NCBI GenBank assembly: GCA_031553005.1
Contig: JAVBMA010000075.1
Coordinates: 1 to 33,880 of the forward strand
DNA: 33,880 bases
Source: RGIG9379 sp031553005
GTDB taxonomy: Bacteria > Bacteroidota > Bacteroidia > Bacteroidales > Paludibacteraceae
Reading direction: 5' to 3'
Below are positions 1-7,921 of the stretch, in pieces (position 1 is the stretch's first letter; each line of letters opens with the position of its first letter). The notes below the pieces were generated by a model that did not search any database, was not told the origin of the DNA, and saw only the letters and a program-made list of their open reading frames with translations. A program made the translations under genes and the position numbers.

Positions 1-56
1 CGAATGGAACGTAGTGGAATGAGGAATCCCCGAAATGAAAGTTTGAAATATAAGGG

Positions 57-80
57 TATTTTTGCGGATAAGCAAAAATA
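57..80. terminator. AT-rich hairpin, possible terminator
   Basis: Perfect 9-bp arms (TATTTTTGC and GCAAAAATA) surround a six-base loop. The arms end in A/T runs on both sides, so it could act as a bidirectional terminator for a gene left of the window. No gene next to it can be seen, so this is structural evidence only. Confidence 0.4.
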
Positions 81-102
81 AATCTTCCGAACACTCCTAA
101 CT
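78..102 (+). repeat. 25-bp direct repeat, copy 1
   Basis: An exact 25-bp match to 506-530. Similarity continues about 20 bp further with scattered changes (GTCGCCCTCCGAAT against GTCGCACTCCGATT). Each copy lies just left of one half of the palindrome array, so it may mark the edge of a repeated module. Confidence 0.75.
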
Positions 103-140
103 TGAAGTCGCCCTCCGAATTGGTTCATTTCGTTCTGAAA

Positions 141-478
141 GAGTAGTAGAACTTTCGGCAAATACAAACAAGAGGTCAGGCACACTTGCCGGAGTTTCGG
201 CAAATAAGAATGAGAACCAAAACACGTTTGCAGAAACTGCTGCAAGTCCAAACGGAAACAAAAACACACTTGCAGAACTTTCTGCAAATAAGAATGAGAA
301 CCAAAACACGTTTGCAGAAACTGCTGCAAGTCTAAACGGAAACCAAAACACACTTGCAGAACTTTCTGCAAATAAGAACGAGAACCAAAACACGTTTGCA
401 GAAACTGCTGCAAGTCTAAACGGAAACCAAAACACACTTGCAGAACTTTCTGCAAATAAGAACGAGAACCAACCGCAG
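141..478 (+). repeat. Palindrome array, left half (42-bp units)
   Basis: Eight palindromic units, centred near 154, 194, 236, 279, 320, 363, 404 and 447, are spaced about 42 bp apart. Two palindrome types alternate in the later units: TTGCAG...CTGCAA with a six-base loop, and TTGCAGAA/TTCTGCAA with a two-base loop. Two spacers of about 22 bp alternate as well, one like TAAGAACGAGAACCAAAACA and one like TCTAAACGGAAACCAAAACA, which gives an 84-bp higher-order unit. The outermost units (near 154 and 194) carry CGGCAA arms and are more diverged. Spacers are near-identical between units, which rules out CRISPR. Confidence 0.85.
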
Positions 479-505
479 GTAAACACAGTACAACCTGTGG
501 ATTAT

Positions 506-530
506 ATAAATCTTCCGAACACTCCTAACT
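506..530 (+). repeat. 25-bp direct repeat, copy 2
   Basis: An exact copy of 78-102, located between the two halves of the palindrome array and in the same orientation as copy 1, although the array halves themselves are inverted relative to each other. Confidence 0.75.
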
Positions 531-554
531 CAGTCGCACTCCGATTTTGGCTTT

Positions 555-756
555 CCATTTGAACTTGCCGAAACCTCGGCAAACATGTCCGGGTTCTCGT
601 TTGAACTTGCCGGAACTTCGGCAAAGCTGTCCGGGTTCCCGTTCTTATTTGCCGGAACTTCGGCAAGTATGTTTTGGTTTCCGTTTAGACTTGCCGAAGT
701 TTCGGCAAGTGTGCCTGACCTCTTGTTTGCATTTGCCGAAAGTTATGCAACTCGTT
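555..756 (-). repeat. Palindrome array, right half (inverted relative to left half)
   Basis: Five units have arms TTGCCG/CGGCAA, centred near 574, 616, 658, 700 and 742. The spacers are reverse complements of the left-half spacers: 667-688 is the complement of the TCTAAACGGAAACCAAAACA type, and 708-735 mirrors 160-186. The array is therefore a large imperfect inverted repeat whose halves have diverged in arm sequence (TTGCCG here, mostly TTGCAG on the left) while each palindrome stayed self-complementary. Confidence 0.8.
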
Positions 757-919
757 CGGAAGGAAATTTCAAAAAATGAATTATTTTTTTGTTTTTTCAA
801 GTGTTAAAGGGATTATTTCAATTACAAATTATTTTATGCATTAACGCCTCTTTCGGCATCGCAAGCAAATCCATTATACTCGGAGCGCAGCTTGAAGCGA
901 CACTCCGATTTGAATCCAT

Positions 920-957
920 AAAAAAAGCCTATCAAGTGTTATGCACTTAATAGGCTA
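920..957 (-). terminator. Intrinsic terminator of the nfnAB operon
   Basis: AGCCTAT and ATAGGCT (926-932, 950-956) form the outer stem and AAGTG/CACTT the inner stem, with one mismatch between them. On the minus strand the hairpin is followed by seven T. It lies 27 bp past the nfnB stop codon. Confidence 0.8.
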
Positions 958-983
958 ATATCTAGTTAGAGAATAAGTTATTC

Positions 984-2435
984 CTATTTTTTCAAATAGT
1001 CATTCATCGCGGCTGCGGCACGGCGGCCGTCTCCCATTGCCAGAATTACGGTTGCACCTCCCCTTACAATATCGCCTCCGGCGAAAATCATCGGGATAGA
1101 TGACTGCATATTTTCATTTACTTCAATGGTTCCCCATTTGCTTACTTTCAGGTTTTCTACCGATTGAGGTACAAGCGGATTAGGTGAAACACCTACGCTC
1201 ACGATTACTTCATCGACTTCAATCTCTTCTATTGCGTTAGGGATTTCAACAGGGCTTCTTCTTCCGGATGCATCAGGTTCGCCAAGCTCCATTTTTTGCA
1301 GCTTCATTGTTTTTACCCTTCCTTTTTCGTCACCGAAATATGCTACCGGGTTGTGCAAAGTAAGGAATTCAACACCTTCTTCTTTGGCATGTTTTACCTC
1401 TTCGATACGGGCCGGCATCTCTTCTTCCGAACGGCGGTATACAATAATTGCACGTTCGGCTCCCAAACGCAATGCTGTACGGACAGAGTCCATAGCTGTA
1501 TTTCCGCCTCCTATGACTGCAACGTTTTTACCTTTTATTACCGGGGTATCACTTTCCGGATTGGCTGCATCCATCAGGTTAACGCGGGTCAGGTATTCAT
1601 TAGAGGACATCACGCCGATCAGGTTTTCGCCCGGAATATTCATAAAACGGGGTAATCCGGCTCCACTGGCAACAAAAACACCTTTAAATCCGTCATTTTC
1701 CAAATCCTGAACCGAGATTGTTTTTCCAACGATACAATTCTTTATAAAATCGACTCCCATTTTTTTCAGGCTTTCGATTTCAACATCGACTACACGGTTT
1801 GGTAAACGAAATTCGGGGATACCATATTTCAATACTCCGCCTATCTCGTGCAATGCTTCGAATACTGTTACCGAATAACCGTATTTAGCCATATCTCCGG
1901 CAAAGGATAATCCGGCAGGACCTGAACCGACAACGGCTATTTTTATTCCATTCTTATTTGTAATTTCAGGAACGGAAATCTGTCCGCTTTGCTGTTCATA
2001 GTCTGCGGCAAAACGTTCGAGGTAACCTATTGCCACAGCGTCTTTCTTCAGTTTTTGAGTATAGATACAGTGCATTTCACACTGTTTTTCCTGAGGGCAA
2101 ACGCGTCCGCAAACAGCCGGTACAGCGCTGGTTTCTTTCAATACTTTGGCAGCTTCGAGTATTTCTCCGCGTTCTATATTTTTGACAAATCCCGGGATAT
2201 TGATGCTTACGGGACAGCCTTCCATACAAGTAGGATTCGGACAATCCAAACAACGCTTAGCTTCCTGGAGTGCTTGTTCTTTGGTCAGCCCTTGGTTCAC
2301 TTCTTCCTGAACTCTTGCCCTGTAATGAGGCTCCAATTCGTTCATATGCACACGGGGAATGTCTGTCCGCTCTTTTGTCTTCATGGATTTACGCAACTCT
2401 TCGCGCCATCCGAGATTTCTATCTTCTTGCATCAT
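984..2435 (-). CDS. nfnB: NfnB / GltD-like NADPH oxidoreductase, FAD and 2x[4Fe-4S]
   Basis: This is the large subunit of NADH-dependent reduced ferredoxin:NADP+ oxidoreductase (483 aa), an enzyme that couples NADPH, NADH and ferredoxin by electron bifurcation in the cytoplasm. The N-terminal GltD-like domain has two cysteine sets, C62-C65-C70-C74 and C109-C113-C119-C123, for two [4Fe-4S] clusters. The FAD motif GSGPAG is at 170-175, an NAD(P)H motif IGGGNTAMDS is near 310, and a C-terminal FAD-contact segment FAGGDIVRGG follows. GltD, the small subunit of glutamate synthase, looks very similar. The NfnA-like gene directly upstream, and the absence of a gltB large subunit here, favour Nfn. 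The start is the first of two adjacent ATG codons. Confidence 0.88.
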   Translation of the reverse strand: MMQEDRNLGWREELRKSMKTKERTDIPRVHMNELEPHYRARVQEEVNQGLTKEQALQEAKRCLDCPNPTCMEGCPVSINIPGFVKNIERGEILEAAKVLKETSAVPAVCGRVCPQEKQCEMHCIYTQKLKKDAVAIGYLERFAADYEQQSGQISVPEITNKNGIKIAVVGSGPAGLSFAGDMAKYGYSVTVFEALHEIGGVLKYGIPEFRLPNRVVDVEIESLKKMGVDFIKNCIVGKTISVQDLENDGFKGVFVASGAGLPRFMNIPGENLIGVMSSNEYLTRVNLMDAANPESDTPVIKGKNVAVIGGGNTAMDSVRTALRLGAERAIIVYRRSEEEMPARIEEVKHAKEEGVEFLTLHNPVAYFGDEKGRVKTMKLQKMELGEPDASGRRSPVEIPNAIEEIEVDEVIVSVGVSPNPLVPQSVENLKVSKWGTIEVNENMQSSIPMIFAGGDIVRGGATVILAMGDGRRAAAAMNDYLKK

Positions 2436-2573
2436 GTGTTTATATTTTTCTTTCGCTTATCAGGGCTTTGATTTGCCTGATAAACAATAAAGCACTTTTT
2501 AAAATAAGTAATTATGTGTGAATCAAAAATCAGATTCGAATATTTTCTAAAACAGAATCGTGTAATTATTAAA

Positions 2574-3392
2574 TTACTTCTGAATTTTGTGCCGATCCGA
2601 ATTTTCTTCGTCTTTATATGCGCTAAGCCTCATAAGCATTTCATCGAAATCAACCTGATGGGCATCGAACTCAGGCCCGTCAACGCAGACAAATTTTGTT
2701 TTTCCTCCGACGGTAATACGGCAAGCTCCGCACATGCCTGTACCGTCTACCATAATTGTATTAAGGGAGGCAATGGTCGGAATATCATATTTTTTGGTCA
2801 GCAACGAAACGAATTTCATCATGACAGCCGGGCCGATTGTTACGCAAAGGTCAACTTTCTCCCTTTTTATTACTTCTTCAACGCCATCGGTCACCAAGCC
2901 TTTTTTCCCATACGAGCCGTCATCAGTCATAATGATTACTTCATCGGAATATTGACGCATCTGCTCTTCGAGGATTACAAGGTCTTTGGTACGGGCTGCA
3001 AGAACAGTAATCACTTTGTTTCCGGCTTTTTTGAAAGCCTCAACGATAGGAAGCAACGGAGCTACTCCTACTCCTCCTCCGGCACAAACGACTGTTCCTA
3101 CTTTTTCAATATGGGTAGCTTTTCCGAGCGGTCCTACCAGGTCGGTGATTTCATCTCCGACATTCAGATTGCATAACCTGCAGGAAGATACGCCCATCTT
3201 TTGCACTACCAATGTAATAGTACCTTTTGCCGTATCGGCAGAGGCGATGGTTAAAGGTATCCGTTCTCCTTTCTGCCCGATCTTGACAATTACAAAATGT
3301 CCGGCTTTGCGGGATTTTGCAATCAACGGCGCTTCGATCTCCAACTTTACTACATTCTCGGAAAAATGTTCTTTACTGACTATTTTATTCAT
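2574..3392 (-). CDS. nfnA: NfnA, ferredoxin-NADP reductase subunit alpha
   Basis: This is the small subunit of the bifurcating transhydrogenase (272 aa from the chosen start), related to DHOD PyrK/HydG-like electron transfer subunits. It has a ferredoxin-reductase FAD domain, then an NAD domain with GGGVGVAPLLPI near 105-116, then a C-terminal [2Fe-2S] motif DGTGMCGACR with a third Cys 12 residues later. Only three cysteines are visible at the cluster; NfnA proteins are known to use one Asp with three Cys, and the Asp of DGTGMC fits. I start at ATG 3392 because the longer frame begins with TTG (3410) and adds six residues absent from typical relatives. nfnB follows 138 bp downstream. Confidence 0.88.
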   Translation of the reverse strand: MNKIVSKEHFSENVVKLEIEAPLIAKSRKAGHFVIVKIGQKGERIPLTIASADTAKGTITLVVQKMGVSSCRLCNLNVGDEITDLVGPLGKATHIEKVGTVVCAGGGVGVAPLLPIVEAFKKAGNKVITVLAARTKDLVILEEQMRQYSDEVIIMTDDGSYGKKGLVTDGVEEVIKREKVDLCVTIGPAVMMKFVSLLTKKYDIPTIASLNTIMVDGTGMCGACRITVGGKTKFVCVDGPEFDAHQVDFDEMLMRLSAYKDEENSDRHKIQK

Positions 3393-3494
3393 TATGTATG
3401 ACTTATTCAAACAATAAATTCTATTGAGTATGTTTTTGATTTACAGCACAAGGAATTGCTTTCTTTATGATCTTAACAATCTTGCGCTTGCCCG

Positions 3495-3525
3495 CAAAAT
3501 TAATAAAAGTAAGGGAAAGAACAAC
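3495..3525 (-). promoter_or_regulatory. Putative promoter of nfnAB
   Basis: On the minus strand TAATTTTG (3495-3502) matches the Bacteroidota -7 box TAnnTTTG. A TTG-containing -33 element (GTTG, 3522-3525) lies 19 bp upstream. The predicted transcript start is about 95 bp before the nfnA ATG. Confidence 0.45.
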
Positions 3526-3739
3526 GATGAAAATGCTTTTTATAGTGGTGGTTGATCGTTAAAACAAAAAACAGAAGGATTGTAAAAGGATGTAGGATTT
3601 TTCAATTCGAAATAAAACAAATATAAATCCAACAATACATTTTATAAGCTAGAATATATGTCAAAAACTAATTCATGTTAAATTAAGATGCCTCGCCTTC
3701 GTCTCGGCATGACAAGCAATAGAATAAAAACATGGGAAA

Positions 3740-3776
3740 AGAGTAAGCCGTGGCTTTGACAGCCACGGCTTACTCT
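3740..3776 (-). terminator. Strong 16-bp hairpin after the gene ending at 3872
   Basis: Perfect 16-bp arms (3740-3755 and 3761-3776) enclose a five-base loop. On the minus strand it is followed by CTTTTCC, only a weak T tract. It lies about 95 bp beyond the stop of the upstream gene, so it is a plausible terminator or a dispersed palindromic element. Confidence 0.55.
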
Positions 3777-3871
3777 CCATTACAAATCTCAAAGAATTCA
3801 AAGTCATATCGAACGCAGTGAGACATCTGTTTATAAACAAGAAATAGTATAAACCGATTTATTTGGGGTAC

Positions 3872-4681
3872 TTAATATTTTTCGGTTTTCAGCAAGGTTG
3901 CTTTTCCTTCGCTTCGTTCAAATACAAAAACTTTATCAAAATCGCTTTTATAATGATGCCGGAGCGCCTCTCTGGCTGTCAGCGGATTATAAAAATCGGA
4001 CATAAGGAAACTGTTTTGGATAATGATCAGCCAGAATTCATCGCATTCAGGGTTATAAAAAGGCAACTTTTCATTTTTTGCAACTAACCTTTGGGAGATA
4101 CTGGCAACAGAGAGCGGTTTTACTTTGGTCGAAATGCCTGCATACCACAATCCTTCCCGAAAGCGTCCGGTAACATTTTGGATATAAACCGATTCTATTT
4201 TTGAAGGGAGATTAAGGTGTCCGTATTTGGATGTCCGGTCTATGATGTACCTGACACCTGTGGCTTCGGGAGTGTTTTCTATAACAATACGGGCAATAGA
4301 TTCGGTCAGTCCTTGTTTCATCAGCATATTAGAACGGTTCCGCCCTACTGCGATTGCAGGCCCTAGGTTATTCCTGAAATGAACTTCAACAACCAGCTTC
4401 AACGGGCATTGGGCTTCAAAGATATCCTGGGCTCCGGACATTATTTCACTCAAAAAATCCTCATGTGCGCGTAAATTAAATTCACTGTCCTTCCGTTCAT
4501 ACTTCAGCTCCGTCAACTCAATTCCAGCAATGCCCGAATCCGAATACAACAGAAAATCAGGACGCTCGGATTTTTCGAGCTTTCCCAATGGAAAAAGAGG
4601 ATAACTGGATCGGAAAAGCTGCATTACAGCCCACTCTCTCCGATCTTTCTTTTCCTGATTATGGTTAATTTCGGATGACAT
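3872..4681 (-). CDS. Hypothetical protein, possible PD-(D/E)xK-like fold
   Basis: I do not recognise this 269-aa protein. The N-terminal part is charged, and residues 42-62 read RPDFLLY, then GIAGIELTELKY. A P-D pair on one strand followed about 14 residues later by a hydrophobic strand with E-L-T-E resembles the core of PD-(D/E)xK nuclease-like domains, where such residues bind metal. The remainder alternates strands and helices without signal peptide or membrane segment, so it is probably cytoplasmic. It stands alone between terminator-like DNA and a PaaK-like ligase gene, with degenerate heptamer repeats eight bases upstream of its ATG. The nuclease idea rests on this motif alone and is weak. 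Confidence 0.7.
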   Translation of the reverse strand: MSSEINHNQEKKDRREWAVMQLFRSSYPLFPLGKLEKSERPDFLLYSDSGIAGIELTELKYERKDSEFNLRAHEDFLSEIMSGAQDIFEAQCPLKLVVEVHFRNNLGPAIAVGRNRSNMLMKQGLTESIARIVIENTPEATGVRYIIDRTSKYGHLNLPSKIESVYIQNVTGRFREGLWYAGISTKVKPLSVASISQRLVAKNEKLPFYNPECDEFWLIIIQNSFLMSDFYNPLTAREALRHHYKSDFDKVFVFERSEGKATLLKTEKY

Positions 4682-4688
4682 TTTTTTT

Positions 4689-4716
4689 AGTGATAAATGA
4701 TTAGTGATTAGTGATA
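4689..4716. repeat. 7-bp tandem repeat, four degenerate copies
   Basis: AGTGATA, AATGATT, AGTGATT and AGTGATA follow one another in phase. The array begins eight bases upstream of the start codon of the minus-strand gene at 4681. Octamers of the CTAATTTG type follow at about 4751-4783. Confidence 0.8.
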
Positions 4717-4783
4717 AAAAGGGAGTCGCATTTCATCACTAATTTACACATTCGCTAATTTGCTAATTTACTAATTTGCACAT

Positions 4784-6088
4784 TTATTCTTTAACTCTTT
4801 TGTCTATAAATTTTATAGCTTTCCGGCTCATTTGTGGAAACTGGTCGGCTTGGATAGCCTCCGGCGATTCAAAAGCAATGGATGGAGCTACACGGACTTT
4901 TGCGCGAAATAAATCTTTAAGTTGTTTCTCCAGTTTTTCGTTTCCAATGGTAGTCCCTACTCGAATCAGGATATCATCGGTTCCTATTTCATTTGTCGAA
5001 ACTTCTACAATATAATTAACAACTCCGTCTGCTTTATCGATTACATCATAAAGCGCGGAAGGATAAAGGGTTGTTCCTTTATATTTGATCATTTGTCCTT
5101 TTCGCCCTACCACTGAGCTCAGGCGCGTAGTATGTCGGCCACAGGAGCAGGGTTCGGTATGATGATAGCAAACATCCCCCGTCTTGAACCGTAACAAAGG
5201 CATACCTTCCACACCCAAGTGGGTTATGGTAACCTCGCCCGGTTCGCCCTCGGCTACCGGATAATCGTGATCGTCCAAAAATTCAACGATCAATAGTTCT
5301 ACCGGTATATGTCCTCCTTTTCCGGCTCCGCATTCGGAGAAAGCTGACTGCATTTCCGTAGAGGCATAAGTCATATAAAGCTGCAACTCCGGCCATTTAT
5401 CGTTTATTTTCTGACTTAATGTATTAAATGAGAAATCCTTATCGCGCAAGGCTTCGCCAATACAGATCGCTTTCTTTAAGGATGAATTGCGGTAATCGAT
5501 TCCGTTTTTCTCGGCATAATCGATCAACTTAATAAGGAATGACGGAACAGCGATGCATGCCGTAGGGTTCATCCTGTTGATTGAATCCCATTGCAATTCC
5601 GGAATACCGTTTCCAACACGCACAATTCCGGCTCCAAGTTCTACCGCTCCCAGAAAATAGGCAAGCCCAGCCATAAAACGGCGGTCAATGGTGGTCATCA
5701 ACTGGATTGTGTCTTTTTTTGTCAATCCGGCATTAGTGAACGTCAGGTATTCATTGTAAGCCAATCGGTCGAGGTCTTTACGTGTTAATCCGATCGTAAC
5801 CGGATCGCCCAGTGTTCCCGAGGTGGTCACAATGTCTATGATCTCTTCTTGCGGAACGCAAAAAAAGTCGTCGTTATATGCTTGCAGCTCTTTCTTGGTC
5901 GTGACCGGGATTTTGCACAAATCCTCCTTCGTGCGGATATCTTCAAAACGGATATTATGACCAGCAAATAAATTTTGATAATAGGTGGAGTTTTCTTTCA
6001 GGTATTGCATTTGCTTTTGAAGCAATTCATTTTGCAATTGTTCTATCTCTTTCTCCGATTGATATTGAATTCCGGTCTGCTTATTCAT
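4784..6088 (-). CDS. Phenylacetate-CoA ligase family (PaaK-like) AMP-forming enzyme
   Basis: This is an adenylate-forming enzyme of the PaaK family (434 aa, the normal length). Such enzymes activate an aryl or acyl acid with ATP and load it on CoA or a carrier. The ATP loop TTSGTLGDP is at 88-96, YASTE at 241-245 and LRFKTGDVC at 299-307. C307, C314 and C316 form a PaaK-type cysteine cluster, and GRKGQMIKYKG (328-338) leads into the C-terminal subdomain that ends near K426. Indole-3-acetate, phenylacetate or another acid is possible as substrate; no other phenylacetate genes lie nearby, so I do not use the symbol paaK. A long heptamer repeat lies two bases upstream of the ATG. Confidence 0.85.
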   Translation of the reverse strand: MNKQTGIQYQSEKEIEQLQNELLQKQMQYLKENSTYYQNLFAGHNIRFEDIRTKEDLCKIPVTTKKELQAYNDDFFCVPQEEIIDIVTTSGTLGDPVTIGLTRKDLDRLAYNEYLTFTNAGLTKKDTIQLMTTIDRRFMAGLAYFLGAVELGAGIVRVGNGIPELQWDSINRMNPTACIAVPSFLIKLIDYAEKNGIDYRNSSLKKAICIGEALRDKDFSFNTLSQKINDKWPELQLYMTYASTEMQSAFSECGAGKGGHIPVELLIVEFLDDHDYPVAEGEPGEVTITHLGVEGMPLLRFKTGDVCYHHTEPCSCGRHTTRLSSVVGRKGQMIKYKGTTLYPSALYDVIDKADGVVNYIVEVSTNEIGTDDILIRVGTTIGNEKLEKQLKDLFRAKVRVAPSIAFESPEAIQADQFPQMSRKAIKFIDKRVKE

Positions 6089-6090
6089 AA

Positions 6091-6146
6091 GGTGAAAATT
6101 GAAAGGTGAAAGGTGAAAGGTGAAAAGTGAAAAGTGAAAAGTAAAA
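6091..6146. repeat. 7-bp tandem repeat, eight copies (GGTGAAA type)
   Basis: Eight consecutive heptamers read GGTGAAA, ATTGAAA, GGTGAAA three times, AGTGAAA twice and AGTAAAA. On the coding strand of the neighbouring ligase gene this is a pyrimidine-rich TTTCACC array that ends two bases before its ATG. Confidence 0.9.
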
Positions 6147-6156
6147 GAAGAATATA

Positions 6157-7815
6157 TTAGTTCTTGATTTTTAATTTCTTCTCAATAGCTTGACTTTCTC
6201 CTTGTTTTGGAATCTCCAAGGTCAAAGCTTTTTGCCAATAAGAGGCAGCGCTATCCTGAGAATTTTTTATTGAGAATGCATCTCCCGCAATATCATACGC
6301 CAGATAAAAATCGGGATTCAAGCGGGTAAATTTATAAATAGTTGAATCCGGTATCGAAATTTTGTCTTTTATATTTTGGAGAAAGACTTTTTTTATTTGC
6401 CTGAACATTAAGAACCGGACATATTCCGAAGTTGAGAGGATCGTATCGGATTCTACGGTCAAGTCGGCTTCATACACCTCGGCAAAAGGTTCTGCACCTT
6501 TAAATATCTTATTCAAATCATACGCCACATATTTACCCAACTGCCAAGGATAAGTAGATACCCACATCAACCCTTTTTCTGGCTGAAAAACGACAGAGTG
6601 GTGTGCGATTAGTTGATTCAAAGCTTTCTCGTTACCAAGCCCTATATTCTCATCGTTGATTCCGCGGGTATCGCGCAATATATCGACAGCCTTCTGGTAA
6701 TTCAACGGACTGTTTCTTGTGAGTAGTTCCTCTGTTCGTTGCTGGCGGTAAGGGCTATCCGAGGTTTCAATATTTTCCCGGTTCCTCTCGTCATCGCTGA
6801 AAGCGTCGCTTTGATAGTGATTGGCACACACCAAAGTATTTCCTTCGGGAGCAAACAGGACTGTCTTTTCGGTCGACTTTTCAATAATGGCTGCACGTTT
6901 ATCTTGTGCTGAACCGATTAGTATCGACTCGGAAACAAATGTCTTTGCACTATCGGCAATTGCAAATGCTTCTTGAATGTTTGCCGCATATTGCAATATT
7001 TTTCTGGCAAGCAAAGAAATCGGCATAGCTGAAGATGCGGGCATACTCGACTTAGCTGCGTTAATAGTGACTGTCAGCCCTTTTTCGTTCATTCCCGAAA
7101 GCACGCCCGTCATTCCTGCCCATCCAACCATCGCAAATTTGTATCCTTGAGAAGGGTTGTAGAACGAAACCAGTTTATTGCGGGCAAAATCATCGCCCAT
7201 ATAGAAATCAAAGTTACGCCCGATAATGAGTGTACTGTCCTCGCTCTTTTCTCCCCAAGCGGCAAAAGAGGTACACCCGACCAGCATATAGTCCTGCATG
7301 GCATGTCCGAGGTCGTGTGCAGCATGGTAATTTAATTGCCGCTCGTAAGGCGAACCGATAAAATTAAATTCGGGCGAACAGGCTAATGAAGTACCATAAA
7401 TCTCTTCCTGATACTCTTTCGGGATATAAGCGGTTATATTGCGGTTATAAAAGCGGATCAGGTATTTCAGCGTATTAATATATGTTTCGGAAGGAATAAG
7501 TTCGCGTATCTGATCGACAAAAACACTCTCCTGATAATTCATCAATTCGGCGCTTAACTTACCGAATGCAACACCACGCTCAATAGCACTCCCTTCAACA
7601 TACATTTCCCATAGACCGCTTTCACTATGGCGTAGCCAGTTATTTCCCAAATGAGAATATCCATCGCCTTGTCCAACAGGTTCATTTACCATAGCCGGGA
7701 GTTTTACATCAGGCTCACTGATATCCACAGCACAATTGTAATAAACGACAACCGACAGGATCAGTACAAGTATACCTCCTAATATATACAGTATAACTTT
7801 TGCTACTTTCTTCAT
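6157..7815 (-). CDS. C45 family (acyl-CoA:6-APA acyltransferase-like) Ntn hydrolase, membrane-anchored
   Basis: A predicted N-terminal nucleophile hydrolase of the C45/AAT family (552 aa). Residues 5-26 form one membrane segment with a Cys at 28, so it is either a membrane anchor or a lipoprotein-like signal; the bulk should lie in the periplasm. The likely nucleophile is C181 in VGCTSFAAW, which would be exposed by self-cleavage. It is followed by GRNFDF and by AMVGWAGMTGVLSGMNEKGLTV, typical of the family. The C-terminal 60 residues contain one TPR-like helix pair (NPDFYLAYDIAGDAF). Family members cleave or transfer acyl groups on amides; the substrate here is unknown. It lies downstream of hisF with heptamer repeats in the gap. 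Confidence 0.8.
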   Translation of the reverse strand: MKKVAKVILYILGGILVLILSVVVYYNCAVDISEPDVKLPAMVNEPVGQGDGYSHLGNNWLRHSESGLWEMYVEGSAIERGVAFGKLSAELMNYQESVFVDQIRELIPSETYINTLKYLIRFYNRNITAYIPKEYQEEIYGTSLACSPEFNFIGSPYERQLNYHAAHDLGHAMQDYMLVGCTSFAAWGEKSEDSTLIIGRNFDFYMGDDFARNKLVSFYNPSQGYKFAMVGWAGMTGVLSGMNEKGLTVTINAAKSSMPASSAMPISLLARKILQYAANIQEAFAIADSAKTFVSESILIGSAQDKRAAIIEKSTEKTVLFAPEGNTLVCANHYQSDAFSDDERNRENIETSDSPYRQQRTEELLTRNSPLNYQKAVDILRDTRGINDENIGLGNEKALNQLIAHHSVVFQPEKGLMWVSTYPWQLGKYVAYDLNKIFKGAEPFAEVYEADLTVESDTILSTSEYVRFLMFRQIKKVFLQNIKDKISIPDSTIYKFTRLNPDFYLAYDIAGDAFSIKNSQDSAASYWQKALTLEIPKQGESQAIEKKLKIKN

Positions 7816-7826
7816 TTTCAGAGTGA

Positions 7827-7919
7827 TTAAGAGTGGTTAAATATAATGGTTAATGATTAGTGGTTAGTAATAAAATTCCGCATCACTAATCGCTAATCGT
7901 TAACCACTTATCACTAATT
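7827..7919. repeat. Heptamer repeats between hisF and the C45 hydrolase gene
   Basis: Two runs of degenerate 7-bp units are present: GTGGTTA-type copies at about 7827-7872, just upstream of the hydrolase ATG, and ATCACTA, ATCGCTA, ATCGTTA, ACCACTT, ATCACTA at 7882-7916. The two runs are roughly complementary, so the spacer can also fold back on itself. Confidence 0.75.
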
Positions 7920-7921
7920 TC

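Larger units (their letters stand above)
1..983. other. Non-coding, repeat-rich left end of the window
   Basis: I see no credible gene here. The stretch holds a hairpin (57-80), an exact 25-bp direct repeat (78-102 and 506-530) placed just before each half of a palindrome array (about 141-756), a third diverged relative of the DNA following that repeat (891-910), and the terminator of the nfn operon (920-957). Bases 1-30 resemble the short dispersed intergenic repeats common in Bacteroidota genomes. Long open frames across the array exist only because its period is 42 bp, a multiple of three, so stops are excluded in several frames at once. Confidence 0.7.
3393..3871. other. 479-bp intergenic region with promoter, hairpin and repeat fragments
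   Basis: No gene is seen. It holds the nfnA promoter (3495-3525), a strong hairpin (3740-3776), and two short stretches (3686-3714 and 3805-3829, the latter reading CGAACGCAGTGAGACATC) that look like the GC-rich dispersed intergenic repeats typical of Bacteroidota. Both stand out from the AT-rich background. Confidence 0.6.

Noticed and set aside
97..486. A 129-codon minus-strand open frame over the left palindrome array
   Set aside because: Its protein is only the 28-residue translation of the 84-bp DNA repeat, strongly hydrophobic and Phe/Ser-rich; open frames also exist on the opposite strand of the related right half. The symmetry is at the DNA level.
141..756. CRISPR array
   Set aside because: Spacers are near-identical rather than unique, repeats are only about 20 bp, the two halves are inverted, and no cas genes are nearby.
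547..807. Two overlapping plus-strand frames over the right half of the array
   Set aside because: They are repeat translations in two frames with no protein-like composition; being open in several frames follows from a 42-bp period.
3392..3410. Longer nfnA start at 3410
   Set aside because: It uses TTG and adds only six residues; ATG at 3392 fits the family.
4784..6088. A phenylacetate degradation cluster
   Set aside because: Only the PaaK-like ligase is present; no paaABCDE or ring-opening genes accompany it, so the pathway cannot be inferred.
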